A stretch of 21,623 nucleotides of DNA from SVQP01 sp045594445 (GTDB lineage Bacteria; Bacillota; Clostridia; Oscillospirales; CAG-272): contig JAZNYL010000113.1 in the NCBI GenBank assembly GCA_045594445.1, positions 1 through 21,623 of the forward strand. Direction: 5' to 3'. The notes below the pieces were generated by a model. It saw only the letters and a list, made by a program, of their open reading frames with translations, searched no databases and was not told the DNA's origin. The stretch's first letter is position 1, and each line of letters opens with the position of its first letter. The translations under genes were made by a program, and so were the position numbers. Below are positions 14,443 to 21,623 of this stretch, piece after piece.

Positions 14443-15608
14443 AAAAGTTCCTTCAATTTATTCAATAGTGCGCGCAGCCAACCGAAGGGTGTGCGCTTGG
14501 CGGTGGGTTTTTCCACGCCGTAAGTCGCAAATAGCGGTGCGCGGGCGATCTCCTCACCGCCCAGCGTCCAGACTGCGTCCGCTACGTGCGTGCCTTGCTC
14601 AATGGGTGCGTAGACAAAATGCGCGCCTTCAATGCGGCATTCGATCTCACCGTGCTCGCGCGGTAAGATCACGGACACGGCAGCATTTGTTTGCAAATAC
14701 AGCTGTGTCTGCGTGCCGCCCACCACGGGCAGGGAGGTCACATGTGCGTTGGCCAAGGTCAGATCCACGCGCTCCAAGGCCGCAAAGCCGTCGTCCAAAA
14801 GGGTGGTATGCGTGCGCCAGTCGTCCGGGCAATCCAGCGTGACGCAGATAAGGCGCACGCCGTCGCGCTCGGCCGCGCTGACAAGGCATCTGCCGCTCTT
14901 TTTGGTAAAGCCTGTTTTGACGCCGATGCAGCCCTCATAAGAGGCGAGCAGTTTGTTATGATTGCGCAAAACGCGCGCCCCCTCTTGCTCGCGCAGGGGG
15001 ATGACCTTTTTTTGTGTGGAAACAATACGCAAAAAATCCTCGTTCTCCAGGGCGTATGCCGTCATGCACGCCAGATCGTAGGCTGTGGTGTAATGCCCCT
15101 TGGCATCCAGCCCGTGCGGATTGGCAAAGTGGGTGTTGACAAGGCCCAGCTCCTGCGCCTTTTGATTCATCAGGGCGGCAAAGCCCTCAATGCTGCCTGC
15201 CACCTCAAAGGCGAGCGCGGCGGCTGCATCGTTGGCAGAGGAGAGCATGAGCGCATAGAGCAACTGCTCCACGGTCAGGCGTTCCTCGGGGCATAAGTAT
15301 ACCGAAGAGCCCTCCGTGCCCACGGCACGCGCGTCGATAGATACGGTTGCCTGCAGGTCGCAATGCTCCAGTACCACCAGCGCGGTCATGATCTTGGTGG
15401 TGGATGCCATGGGCATGCGCGTGTGCGCGTGCTGCTCGTAAAGCGTGCGTCCGCTCTGCGCTTCCACTAAAACCGCGCTGCCCGCAAAAACGGGTGCTGT
15501 CGGCGTGACGCGACAGGTCAGCGCATTCGTTTGTAAGCATAGTACACCCATGCATAAAGCGCAGCAAAGCAGCGCGCAAGCCAGGCGAAGGATTGGATTT
15601 TTTTGCAT
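14439..15608 (-). CDS. dacB: D-alanyl-D-alanine carboxypeptidase (penicillin-binding protein, S11 family)
   Basis: It trims the terminal D-Ala from peptidoglycan stem peptides at the outer membrane face. The 389-residue protein has a signal peptide (about 1-30), the SxxK active site ASTTK (Ser69, Lys72), SAN (124-126) and KTG (231-233). A C-terminal beta domain precedes the terminal amphipathic helix WLRALLNKLKELL, which should anchor it to the membrane. The ATG at 15606-15608 is chosen because GGGGGT lies three bases upstream; a TTG at 15624-15626 would add six residues but has no ribosome binding site. Spore-type names (dacB/dacF) fit the ytfJ neighbourhood, though the exact paralogue is uncertain. 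Confidence 0.93.
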   Translation of the reverse strand: MQKNPILRLACALLCCALCMGVLCLQTNALTCRVTPTAPVFAGSAVLVEAQSGRTLYEQHAHTRMPMASTTKIMTALVVLEHCDLQATVSIDARAVGTEGSSVYLCPEERLTVEQLLYALMLSSANDAAAALAFEVAGSIEGFAALMNQKAQELGLVNTHFANPHGLDAKGHYTTAYDLACMTAYALENEDFLRIVSTQKKVIPLREQEGARVLRNHNKLLASYEGCIGVKTGFTKKSGRCLVSAAERDGVRLICVTLDCPDDWRTHTTLLDDGFAALERVDLTLANAHVTSLPVVGGTQTQLYLQTNAAVSVILPREHGEIECRIEGAHFVYAPIEQGTHVADAVWTLGGEEIARAPLFATYGVEKPTAKRTPFGWLRALLNKLKELL

Positions 15609-15672
15609 AGTACCCCCATAATTCAACCGTATTTGTTATAATATACGGCGCGGCACGGGGGAGTATGTCTGA

Positions 15673-16137
15673 TTATTCTTCCTCGGCTTCGGTTTCGGGA
15701 GCAACTGCGGGCAGGGGTTCGCCGTCCTGCTTCATCTCGTTGAACTTATCAAAGATGGCCTTGAGGCGGTAAACGATGTCGGGCGTGCGCTCCAGCAGAT
15801 CGGCAATCTGCTCAATGGTATCCTTGGGCGCCTTCTGACCTACGTTGATCATTTCCACGCGGCCCTCGTGAGAGACGACCAAAAAGCCTACGGGCTGTAC
15901 CGAAAGACCGGTGCCGCCGCCACCGCCGAAATTCTTTGCGGTGCTGGATTCCTTTTTGCCGTCAAAATCCACGCCACCCGAGGCAAAGCCCATGGTGATC
16001 TTGGATACGGGGATGATGGTGACGCCGTTGGAGGTCTCCATCGGCGTGCCGATCACGGTGTTTGCGTCGATGATCGAGCGGATGCTTTCCAGGGATTCCT
16101 TGATGATCTCTTGGATTTTGTTGTTTTCAGAAGCCAT
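15673..16137 (-). CDS. ytfJ: Spore-associated GerW/YtfJ family protein
   Basis: The predicted protein has 154 residues. The family shape is clear: an N-terminal helix, then VIGTPMETSNGVTIIPVSKI (about 28-47), FASGGVDFDG (51-60), a Gly-rich loop GGGGGTGLSVQPVGFLVV, and an acidic tail. In Bacillus, GerW is needed for L-alanine germination of spores; in Clostridia the gene sits in this same scpAB-dacB setting, suggesting a link to sporulation or the spore envelope. AAGGAAA supports the ATG at 16135-16137 rather than the one at 16153. The gap to the upstream DUF2953 gene is 27 bases; the gap to dacB is 64 bases with possible RNA structure. Confidence 0.92.
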   Translation of the reverse strand: MASENNKIQEIIKESLESIRSIIDANTVIGTPMETSNGVTIIPVSKITMGFASGGVDFDGKKESSTAKNFGGGGGTGLSVQPVGFLVVSHEGRVEMINVGQKAPKDTIEQIADLLERTPDIVYRLKAIFDKFNEMKQDGEPLPAVAPETEAEEE

Positions 16138-16164
16138 ACTGACATTTCCTTTCATATATGTAAA

Positions 16165-16953
16165 TCATTGTTTTTGCATGGTTGGTTGCGCGGAATTTGC
16201 CTTGATGGTCAGCGAATCCTTGTGGCGCAGAATGATGGGGATCAGCGAGAGCAGCGTGTGCAGGGTACGGACAATGCCGAACGAGATCACCAGCGAAAAA
16301 TCGGCGCGCGTCTTGTCGCCTGTGTAATCGGGGACGATACAGACGTCGGACTTGCCCACGCGCAGCTTGGCGTGTGCGTCCAGCACGGCAAAAAGATTGG
16401 AAACAGCGGCCCAAAGCCCACCGCAAATCAGCGCGGTCTGCGCTGCATCCTGTCCAACCACGAATACGTGCAGGCGACAGACGTGAATGTGCAGTCCCTT
16501 GCGCGTGCCTTCAAAGAAGGCATCGATGATCTCGGAGATCATCTGCAAAAGAATTTCCACGTTGAGCTTATCCTCGGGCTGCTTGGGCTTTGGCTCGGCA
16601 GCCTTGGCGGGTGCTTTCTTTTTTTGCGCGTTCTGCTCGGCGCGCTTTTGCATCAGCGCGCGGTAAAGCGCATTCTGACGTACCATTTCGAGGTAATCCT
16701 CGGGTTGGCGCGCATATTTGGCAGCAGCCTTTTGCGCCCTTTTCTTGGTATAGGTGCGCAGCCTGCGCAGCTTTTTGGGCGGACGGGGAAGAGAGGCGAC
16801 GCGAATGCCTCCCACGTATAGCTTGAAGTGCAGCGTATCCTTGTAGCCGATCTTGATCTTGATGCGCAAAAGCAGCAGCATCAGCACAAGAACCGCCAAA
16901 AGAACCGCCAACGCGCCAAGTGCGATCAGCGCGATTTTGAGTGCGAGTGGCAT
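16165..16953 (-). CDS. DUF2953 family membrane-anchored protein
   Basis: The predicted protein has 262 residues. One long N-terminal membrane helix (about 5-30, nearly all Ala, Leu, Ile and Val) is followed by a very basic segment with RPPKKLRRLR and Lys/Arg/Ala repeats (about 55-120). A C-terminal domain contains LHIHVCRLHVFVVGQDAAQT and VCIVPDY, both typical of DUF2953. The family regularly lies between scpB and ytfJ in spore-forming Clostridia; its molecular role is unknown. AAAGGAGG five bases before the ATG at 16951-16953 sets the start; the open frame runs on upstream into scpB on another frame, which is not real. Confidence 0.85.
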   Translation of the reverse strand: MPLALKIALIALGALAVLLAVLVLMLLLLRIKIKIGYKDTLHFKLYVGGIRVASLPRPPKKLRRLRTYTKKRAQKAAAKYARQPEDYLEMVRQNALYRALMQKRAEQNAQKKKAPAKAAEPKPKQPEDKLNVEILLQMISEIIDAFFEGTRKGLHIHVCRLHVFVVGQDAAQTALICGGLWAAVSNLFAVLDAHAKLRVGKSDVCIVPDYTGDKTRADFSLVISFGIVRTLHTLLSLIPIILRHKDSLTIKANSAQPTMQKQ

Positions 16954-16996
16954 AGTGGCCTCCTTTCCTTGCGAGATTTGGGGAAACGGGGAAAAA

Positions 16997-17656
16997 TCAG
17001 TCCTCGCTGCGAGGATCGTCCTCGCTGACCTCGGTGTATTCGCCGGTGGGAGCCTCCTCCGACTCTGCTGCCTGCTCGTCCGTTGTCTGCTCCTCACCGT
17101 TGGCGTCCGCTTGTGCGGCGGCAATGCTCAGCGCCTCGGTTTCGGGCAGCTCGGAGAGCGAATTCAAGCCGAATACGCGCAAAAATTTATCGGTGGTGAC
17201 GTAAAGCATGGGGCGACCGGGAGCATCCAGTCTGCCGCAAGCCTCGATCAGGTTCTTATCCAAAAGGGAGCCCACGGCGTAAGAGGAATCCACACCGCGC
17301 ACCGTATCAATGTAAGCACGGGTTACGGGCTGGTTGTAGGCCACGATGGCAAGCACCTCCAAGGAGGAGGCGGAAAGGTTACCGCCGCGCTTGATGCCAA
17401 GCGCCTCGCGGATATAGGGCATATATTGCTCCTTGGTGGTCAGCTGGCAGGTCTCGGGCAGGCAGAGCATCATGATGCCACGGCCGGATTTTTCATATTC
17501 GGTTGCCATGTGCTCGCAAAACAGCTTGACGTCTGCGGGGGAAAGTCCCAGCACCTCGGAGAGCTTATCGTATTTGACGGGATATCCTGCGGCGAACAGA
17601 ATGGCCTCAATGGCTTCGCCGATATCGGTAATGGTGGGCATTTGTTGTTCGTTCAT
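16997..17656 (-). CDS. scpB: Segregation and condensation protein ScpB
   Basis: Partner of ScpA and SMC in the bacterial condensin complex that compacts and separates chromosomes. The 219-residue protein shows the two winged-helix domains: AIEAILFAAGYPVKYDKL near the start, and LSASSLEVLAIVAYNQPVTR followed by IDTVRGVDSS and LIEACGRLDAPGRPMLYVTT. An acidic Glu/Thr/Ala-rich tail of about 45 residues is longer than in many homologues and is likely disordered. The ATG overlaps the scpA TGA (ATGA), so the two subunits are translationally coupled. Confidence 0.95.
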   Translation of the reverse strand: MNEQQMPTITDIGEAIEAILFAAGYPVKYDKLSEVLGLSPADVKLFCEHMATEYEKSGRGIMMLCLPETCQLTTKEQYMPYIREALGIKRGGNLSASSLEVLAIVAYNQPVTRAYIDTVRGVDSSYAVGSLLDKNLIEACGRLDAPGRPMLYVTTDKFLRVFGLNSLSELPETEALSIAAAQADANGEEQTTDEQAAESEEAPTGEYTEVSEDDPRSED

Positions 17657-18447
17657 GCGGTGGGTACCTCACTGTCTTGATTTTGGGGTTGGCGTTGATC
17701 TTGGGGAATGGGGTTGATGCGCAGCCTTGCGTTGGAGCGGTAGAGCGAGTGCTCGTCGGCATCCTCGTCGTCAAGCAGAATGTCACGCACTTTTAAGAGC
17801 TCCAGAATGCCAAGGAAAATGGCGATCATGTCGGCATGGGAGACCGAGTCGGAGAGCAGCTCCTCCACGGGCGTCCATTCCTTTTTCTTCATGCGGTGCA
17901 ATATGCCCACGATCTTTGCCTCAACCGGCACGATGGGCTTGGAGATCATAGGGGAGAATACCACCTTTTCGTTGCCCTGATTTGCCTCGTTGTAGGCAAT
18001 GATGCGGCGCACCGCAGCGCAAAGAGAGGTGACCTGCTGATCGTCCACGAAGGTCTTGTCGATTGAAATCTCGTCGGTATCCTTGACCATTCTGCCGCTG
18101 TAGCGCTCGTAGCGCAGCTTGAGCTTTGCCGCGCCCTCCTTGGCCTGCTGATATTTGATCAGCGCGTCGGCCAGATCGGCGCGAGGGTCCTTTTCCTCCA
18201 CCTTTTCGTCGCGCGGCAGCAGCATTTTGGTCTTGATCAGGATCAGCTCACTGGCCATAACCAAAAACTCGGTAGCCACCTCAAGGTCCAGCTTTTGCGC
18301 TGCAGAGATGTACGCGATGTACTGGTCGCAGATCAGAGCGATCGGGATATCCTCGATGCTGACCTTGTTTTTCTGGATCAGCGTCAGGAGCAGATCCAGC
18401 GGACCGTCAAAGTCGAAGGAATCAATTTTGTATTTCAATTCTGCCAT
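17653..18447 (-). CDS. scpA: Segregation and condensation protein ScpA (kleisin)
   Basis: Kleisin subunit that bridges the SMC ATPase heads and binds ScpB. It has 264 residues, normal length. Diagnostic are FDGPLDLLLTLIQKNKVSIEDIPIALI (about 13-39) and FLVMASELILIKTKMLLPR (about 61-79), plus a C-terminal winged helix, FLGILELLKVRDI. The tail after RLRINPIP is Gln/Pro-rich. The start has only a weak G-rich site (GGCGGT), so translation may depend on the M50 gene 24 bases upstream. Confidence 0.96.
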   Translation of the reverse strand: MAELKYKIDSFDFDGPLDLLLTLIQKNKVSIEDIPIALICDQYIAYISAAQKLDLEVATEFLVMASELILIKTKMLLPRDEKVEEKDPRADLADALIKYQQAKEGAAKLKLRYERYSGRMVKDTDEISIDKTFVDDQQVTSLCAAVRRIIAYNEANQGNEKVVFSPMISKPIVPVEAKIVGILHRMKKKEWTPVEELLSDSVSHADMIAIFLGILELLKVRDILLDDEDADEHSLYRSNARLRINPIPQDQRQPQNQDSEVPTA

Positions 18448-18471
18448 AATATACCGCCCAAAAAGTAAAGA

Positions 18472-19182
18472 TCATAAAATGAGATTAAGCAGGAGATTTG
18501 CCAAAAAGATCAGGAAATTCATGGTATTGTTCATGATGAAATCCACCACGATGCTGATGGGGTTGTACCCGATACGGGAAAGGACAAAAATGATCACCAT
18601 GATCACAATACCCGTGTAACGCTCGTACTGCATGACCTTGAAATACCACTTGGTGGGCAGGAACACGTAGGCAAAGCGCGAGCCGTCAAACGGAGGCACG
18701 GGAATGAGATTGAATACGGCGAGGGCGATGTTCATAAATGCAAGCACCTCAAGGAACAAAAGCAGCACAGTGGTCCATGTGATTGCCCAAGGGTCAACTC
18801 CCGCAACGACGCAGATCACGATGGTCAGCACGTAAAGCACCATACCCAAAAAGCCGAGCAGCAGATTGGAAACGGGACCCGCAATGCCGGAAAGCGCCAT
18901 GCCCACGCGCGGGTTTTTGAAATGGCGCGTATTGATGGGCACGGGCTTTGCCCAACCGATGCCGAACAACAGCATGAAGATAAAGCCGATGGGATCCAGA
19001 TGCTTGAGCGGGTTGAGCGTCAGTCTGCCTAAGTTGTGTGCGGTCGGATCGCCCAGCTTGTAGGCCACCCAGCCGTGTGCGGTTTCGTGCAGGCACAAAG
19101 AGAGCACGATAACGGGAAGAGAGAGCAGCACCGAGATGAGTGCATCGCGGCTGAAGCCCTCGGAAAGTAAAGATAGTAACAT
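18472..19182 (-). CDS. Site-2 protease family (M50) intramembrane metalloprotease
   Basis: A 236-residue multi-pass membrane protein. HETAH (32-36) is the zinc-binding HExxH motif in a membrane helix, and NLIPVPPFDGSRF (158-170) supplies the third zinc ligand (the DG aspartate). GRLTLNPLKHLDPIG (52-66) is the family's linking loop. It resembles the YwhC-like group, whose substrates are largely unknown. GAGGT overlaps the last lysA codons, and only three bases separate the lysA stop from this ATG, so the two are cotranslated. Confidence 0.92.
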   Translation of the reverse strand: MLLSLLSEGFSRDALISVLLSLPVIVLSLCLHETAHGWVAYKLGDPTAHNLGRLTLNPLKHLDPIGFIFMLLFGIGWAKPVPINTRHFKNPRVGMALSGIAGPVSNLLLGFLGMVLYVLTIVICVVAGVDPWAITWTTVLLLFLEVLAFMNIALAVFNLIPVPPFDGSRFAYVFLPTKWYFKVMQYERYTGIVIMVIIFVLSRIGYNPISIVVDFIMNNTMNFLIFLANLLLNLIL

Positions 19183-19185
19183 AAT

Positions 19186-20505
19186 TTACCTCGAATAAAC
19201 AGGATCGGTCACGTCGTATGCCAAAAGATCCTCAAAGGTCTCGCGGCGCACGACCACGCGTGCCTGTCCGTCCTTGACCATGACCAGCGGCGGACGGGGC
19301 AGCTTATTATAATTGGAGGCCATGGAGTGCTGATATGCACCCGTGACCAGCATGGCGAGAATATCGCCTCTTTCGGGGCGCTGAAGCATCATGCCTTCGC
19401 CGAGGAGGTCGCCCGATTCGCAGCATCTGCCTGCAACGGTGGCGCAGAAATCTGCGGGAAGGGCAGCCTTGTTTGCGATCAGCGCGGTGTAGGGAGATTG
19501 ATAAAGCGCGTATCTGGGATTGTCGGCCATACCGCCGTCCACCGATACGTAGTTTTTGAAGCCGGGGATCTCCTTGACAGAGCCCACGGTGTAAAGCGTC
19601 ACGCCTGCCGCAGCCACCAGCGAGCGACCGGGCTCCAGGATGACGCGGGGTATTTCGATCTCGTTTGCGCGGCAAAGCTCCTTGACCTTGCTCGCAATGG
19701 CCTGCACGGTACCCTCAATATCCAAAGTGGGCTGTTCCTCTGTGTAGCGCACGCCAAGGCCGCCACCCAGATTGAGCTCGGTAAGGGGTGCTCCATGCTT
19801 ATGCACCATGTCTGCCATAAATGCCACCATAATCTCGGCAGCGTCCACAAATGGCTGCGCGTCAAAGATCTGCGAGCCGATATGACAATGCAAGCCCTGC
19901 AGGTCAATACCGGGGGTGTTCAGAGCGGCCAGCACGATCTGCTCGGCCTGTCCCGTACCGATGGCAGAGCCGAACTTGGAGTCAATGCCGCCCGTGGAGA
20001 TGGCCTTATGTGTGTGCGGATCAATGCCGGGCGTGATGCGCAGAAGGATGCGCGCACGCATACCGCGCGCACTTGCAAGCTCGCCAAGAGCGGCAAGCTC
20101 CTCGTGATTGTCCACCACAAACGTGCCAACGCCCATGTCAAGCGCCATGGCAAGATCGGCGTCGGTCTTATTGTTTCCGTGGAAATAGATACGCTCGGCA
20201 GGGAATCCCACACGGCTTGCAATATAAAGCTCACCGGGTGAAACGCAGTCGATGCCCATGCCCTCGTCTGCCGCGATGCGGTAGATCTCGGCACAGCAAA
20301 GCGCCTTGGAGGCAAAGAGAGGCAGCGCATCCGCACCGAAATATTGCGCGGCGCAAGCCTTATAAAGGCGCATCTGCGCGCGGATACAGTTTTCGTCCAA
20401 AATATTGACCGGCGTGCCGAATTCGGCAGCCAAGCGAACGGTATCCAGACCGCCTACGGTCAGATGCCCTTGCTCGTTGATATCAAAATGGGGATAAAGT
20501 AACAT
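19186..20505 (-). CDS. lysA: Diaminopimelate decarboxylase
   Basis: Last enzyme of lysine synthesis: a PLP-dependent decarboxylase that converts meso-diaminopimelate to L-lysine. It is 439 residues, the standard length. LFASKALC (63-70) holds the PLP lysine (Lys67). YFHGNNKT, LHCHIGSQI, the Gly-rich ELNLGGGLGVRY, LEPGRSLVAAAGV and GRCCESGDLL are the expected substrate and phosphate-binding motifs. The ATG at 20503-20505 is set by CGAGGT eight bases upstream. The leader contains the hairpin array and a further 10-bp hairpin (20548-20571). No separate promoter is evident, so transcription probably comes from the lon-ysxC side. Confidence 0.96.
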   Translation of the reverse strand: MLLYPHFDINEQGHLTVGGLDTVRLAAEFGTPVNILDENCIRAQMRLYKACAAQYFGADALPLFASKALCCAEIYRIAADEGMGIDCVSPGELYIASRVGFPAERIYFHGNNKTDADLAMALDMGVGTFVVDNHEELAALGELASARGMRARILLRITPGIDPHTHKAISTGGIDSKFGSAIGTGQAEQIVLAALNTPGIDLQGLHCHIGSQIFDAQPFVDAAEIMVAFMADMVHKHGAPLTELNLGGGLGVRYTEEQPTLDIEGTVQAIASKVKELCRANEIEIPRVILEPGRSLVAAAGVTLYTVGSVKEIPGFKNYVSVDGGMADNPRYALYQSPYTALIANKAALPADFCATVAGRCCESGDLLGEGMMLQRPERGDILAMLVTGAYQHSMASNYNKLPRPPLVMVKDGQARVVVRRETFEDLLAYDVTDPVYSR

Positions 20506-20547
20506 AACAATTACCTCGTAAACAGGTAGAAAAATATTGATTGAATT

Positions 20548-20571
20548 GAAATTTGCCTTTTGGCAAATTTC
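20548..20571. other. Single long hairpin upstream of lysA
   Basis: A perfect 10-bp stem, GAAATTTGCC with GGCAAATTTC (20548-20557 and 20562-20571) around TTTT, lies between the hairpin array and the lysA ribosome binding site. No U-tract follows on the transcribed minus strand, so it is not a standard terminator. Confidence 0.65.
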
Positions 20572-20580
20572 CACCTTAAC

Positions 20581-20690
20581 GTTTCGCGCAGCGAAACATA
20601 TCACTCGCGCGCAGCGCGAATATCACTTTGCGACAGCAAAATATCACGTTTCGCCCATGGCGAAACATATCATCCCAACGTCAGTTGGGA
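20581..20690. repeat. Array of five short hairpins with a constant 7-nt linker
   Basis: Plus-strand order: GTTTCGC-GCA-GCGAAAC (20581-20597), TCGCGC-GCA-GCGCGA (20605-20619), TTTGC-GACA-GCAAA (20627-20640), GTTTCGCC-CAT-GGCGAAAC (20648-20666) and TCCCAAC-GTCA-GTTGGGA (20673-20690). Between them stand ATATCAC, ATATCAC, ATATCAC and ATATCA(T). Stems differ in sequence and length (5-8 bp) but all are perfectly paired, while the linker is constant. The last hairpin overlaps the 3' end of ysxC: the stop codon is in its loop. In mRNA orientation (minus strand) the linker reads GTGATAT or ATGATAT. Confidence 0.88.
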
Positions 20691-21295
20691 CTTGGCAGGT
20701 CCGCGTGTGCGCAGATGACCTTCCATACCTCGTTTTTGCCCTCGCCCTTGAGTGATGAGAAGGGAATGATGGGCGTGCCCTCGGCGATCAAGGGGTGAGA
20801 GGCAAGCGCGGCAAAGCTCTTTTCGCGCTCGGTTTTATTGAGCTTGTCAACCTTGGTGGCCACGATGGCGTAGGGGATCTCACTCTGGTTGAGAAAATCC
20901 ACCATCATTTCGTCGTCGCGCGTCAGACCCACGCGGCTGTCCACCAGCTGCAGCACAAGGCAGAGCAGGTCCACGTTAGGATTGTTGGTGAAATAGCCGT
21001 CGGTCAGCGCGCTCCACTTGGCCTTGTCCTCGGGCTTGCGGGCTGCAAAGCCGTAGCCGGGCAGGTCAACGAGAAAGAGCTTTTTATCTACGTTATAAAA
21101 GTTGACCGTAATGGTCTTACCGGGCGCACCCGAAACGCGCGCCAAGGATTTTCTGCCCAGCAGCGTGTTGAGCAGAGAGCTCTTGCCCACGTTGGAGCGG
21201 CCGGAAAAGGCTACCTGCGGAATGGGATTGGTGGGGAATTGCTTGGCAAGTCCCGCGCTGATCTGCAGTTGTGAATTCTGGGTTTGGAAAGCCAT
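20681..21295 (-). CDS. ysxC: Ribosome-biogenesis GTPase YsxC/EngB
   Basis: Essential small GTPase that helps assemble the large ribosomal subunit. It has 204 residues, typical. G1 is GRSNVGKSS (32-40), G2 the Thr61 of PGKTITVNF, G3 DLPGYG (77-82), G4 TKVD (147-150) and G5 FSSLKGEG (179-186). GAGGT sits just upstream of the ATG, and the start base is shared with the TAA of the lon fragment, giving coupling. lon-ysxC adjacency is conserved in Bacillus and Clostridia. The C-terminal codons and stop form part of the hairpin array, so the array may have altered the final residues. Confidence 0.96.
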   Translation of the reverse strand: MAFQTQNSQLQISAGLAKQFPTNPIPQVAFSGRSNVGKSSLLNTLLGRKSLARVSGAPGKTITVNFYNVDKKLFLVDLPGYGFAARKPEDKAKWSALTDGYFTNNPNVDLLCLVLQLVDSRVGLTRDDEMMVDFLNQSEIPYAIVATKVDKLNKTEREKSFAALASHPLIAEGTPIIPFSSLKGEGKNEVWKVICAHADLPSPN

Positions 21296-21480
21296 TATTT
21301 TACCTCTTTGAATGATGTGGCGGGCACGCGTCGCGTGCTCTCGGTCATGGGAATAAAGTCGGTTTTTTCGTTCTTTTCGGGGTATGCGGGAATGGCTGCG
21401 TGCTGCTCGGGCTGCACAAGCGCCACGGTCAGCACGTCCTCGATATGGCTGCAGGGCACGAATCTGACGTGCTTGTTCGC
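21295..21480 (-). CDS. lon: C-terminal fragment of ATP-dependent protease Lon
   Basis: The frame KHVRFVPCSHIEDVLTVALV (about 21415-21474) matches the last strand and helix of the Lon protease domain (V.F.PV..++EVL..AL), followed by a poorly conserved tail ending SFKEVK. Its stop TAA overlaps the ysxC ATG, as in other Firmicutes where lon precedes ysxC. Upstream of about 21475-21480 the frame stays open to about 21585, but its translation (for example SYSAASAAGKSHLSAAN) does not look like the Lon sequence that should precede it (LAAxRAG...N..DL..IP). The body of the gene is therefore missing, through a rearrangement or an assembly join. The Lon call rests on a short stretch plus synteny. Confidence 0.68.
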   Translation of the reverse strand, partial: ANKHVRFVPCSHIEDVLTVALVQPEQHAAIPAYPEKNEKTDFIPMTESTRRVPATSFKEVK

Positions 21481-21623
21481 GGCCGACAAATGGCTCTTGC
21501 CTGCAGCTGACGCTGCGGAATACGACACAGAGGGCTGCGATTTTGCAGGTGAGAGCGAATTTGTACAGAAAAGATTTTTAAGTATTCCTCGTAATCATAC
21601 TCCCTGATATCTACACCATTTAA
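21481..21623. other. Unidentified sequence joined to the lon 3' end
   Basis: No gene is recognised. A minus-strand frame open from the window edge begins LNGVDIREYDYEEYLKIF, which has a protein-like composition, but it runs into arginine-rich text after about 21570. A plus-strand frame ends DFAGESEFVQKRF. Neither is supported by a start, a ribosome binding site or a known family. It may be foreign DNA at a contig end. Confidence 0.4.

Noticed and set aside
15633..15648. Plus-strand TATAAT between dacB and ytfJ as a promoter
   Set aside because: There is no -35 at the right spacing and no plus-strand gene downstream.
20548..20571. Terminator of ysxC before lysA
   Set aside because: The stem is good, but in the transcribed direction it is followed by AATTCAATC without a U-tract.
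20581..20690. CRISPR array
   Set aside because: The repeated linker is only 6-7 nt and the intervening units are palindromes of 14-19 nt, not unique spacers; no cas genes are present.

Overview
The window looks like a chromosomal piece from an anaerobic, low-to-mid GC Gram-positive bacterium of the class Clostridia, probably a gut member of the Oscillospirales/Christensenellales type. This is inferred from the gene order lysA / M50 protease / scpA / scpB / DUF2953 / ytfJ (gerW) / dacB / rluB, from lon-ysxC adjacency, from a spore-associated YtfJ protein, from strong AGGAGG-type ribosome binding sites, and from many Thr/Glu-rich lipoproteins. Promoters are very regular: eight sigma-A-type promoters with exactly 17-bp spacers can be read directly.

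Left part (1-1476): a class A RNase P RNA gene (rnpB, minus strand) lies downstream of a TPP-riboswitch-controlled thiamine ECF transporter S component (thiT). The rnpB 3' end is abnormal: the last strand of helix P1 is missing, and from about base 93 the sequence instead encodes 31 codons of a tryptophanyl-tRNA synthetase. Next come a small lipoprotein gene (1477-2172) and a glycolytic pair pgk-tpiA (2325-4424), all plus strand.

Middle part (4474-13241): a surface/secretion-rich block. On the minus strand lie an orphan sugar-type solute-binding lipoprotein with an unknown lipoprotein upstream in the same transcript, and a 1066-residue lipoprotein that combines a pectate-lyase/GH110-like beta-helix with three C-terminal tandem beta-rich modules. 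A long-chain acyl-CoA synthetase gene (10640-12352) is on the plus strand. A secreted, C-terminally membrane-anchored acidic protein (12399-13241) is on the minus strand. Bidirectional or tightly packed terminators separate the units.

Right part (13320-21623, all minus strand): a long housekeeping cluster transcribed right to left, lon (3' fragment) - ysxC - [hairpin array] - lysA - M50 protease - scpA - scpB - DUF2953 - ytfJ - dacB - rluB - GNAT-like gene, with many overlaps and gaps of a few bases. It joins lysine/peptidoglycan precursor synthesis, chromosome condensation, cell-wall trimming, ribosome maturation and sporulation.

The most unusual structure is a 110-base array of five short hairpins (20581-20690) between ysxC and lysA. 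The stems differ in sequence, but a constant 7-nt linker (RTGATAT in the transcript sense) separates them. Both window ends also appear to join unrelated sequence (trpS onto rnpB, and unidentified DNA onto the lon 3' end), which points either to genome rearrangement or, more likely, to assembly chimeras at contig ends.
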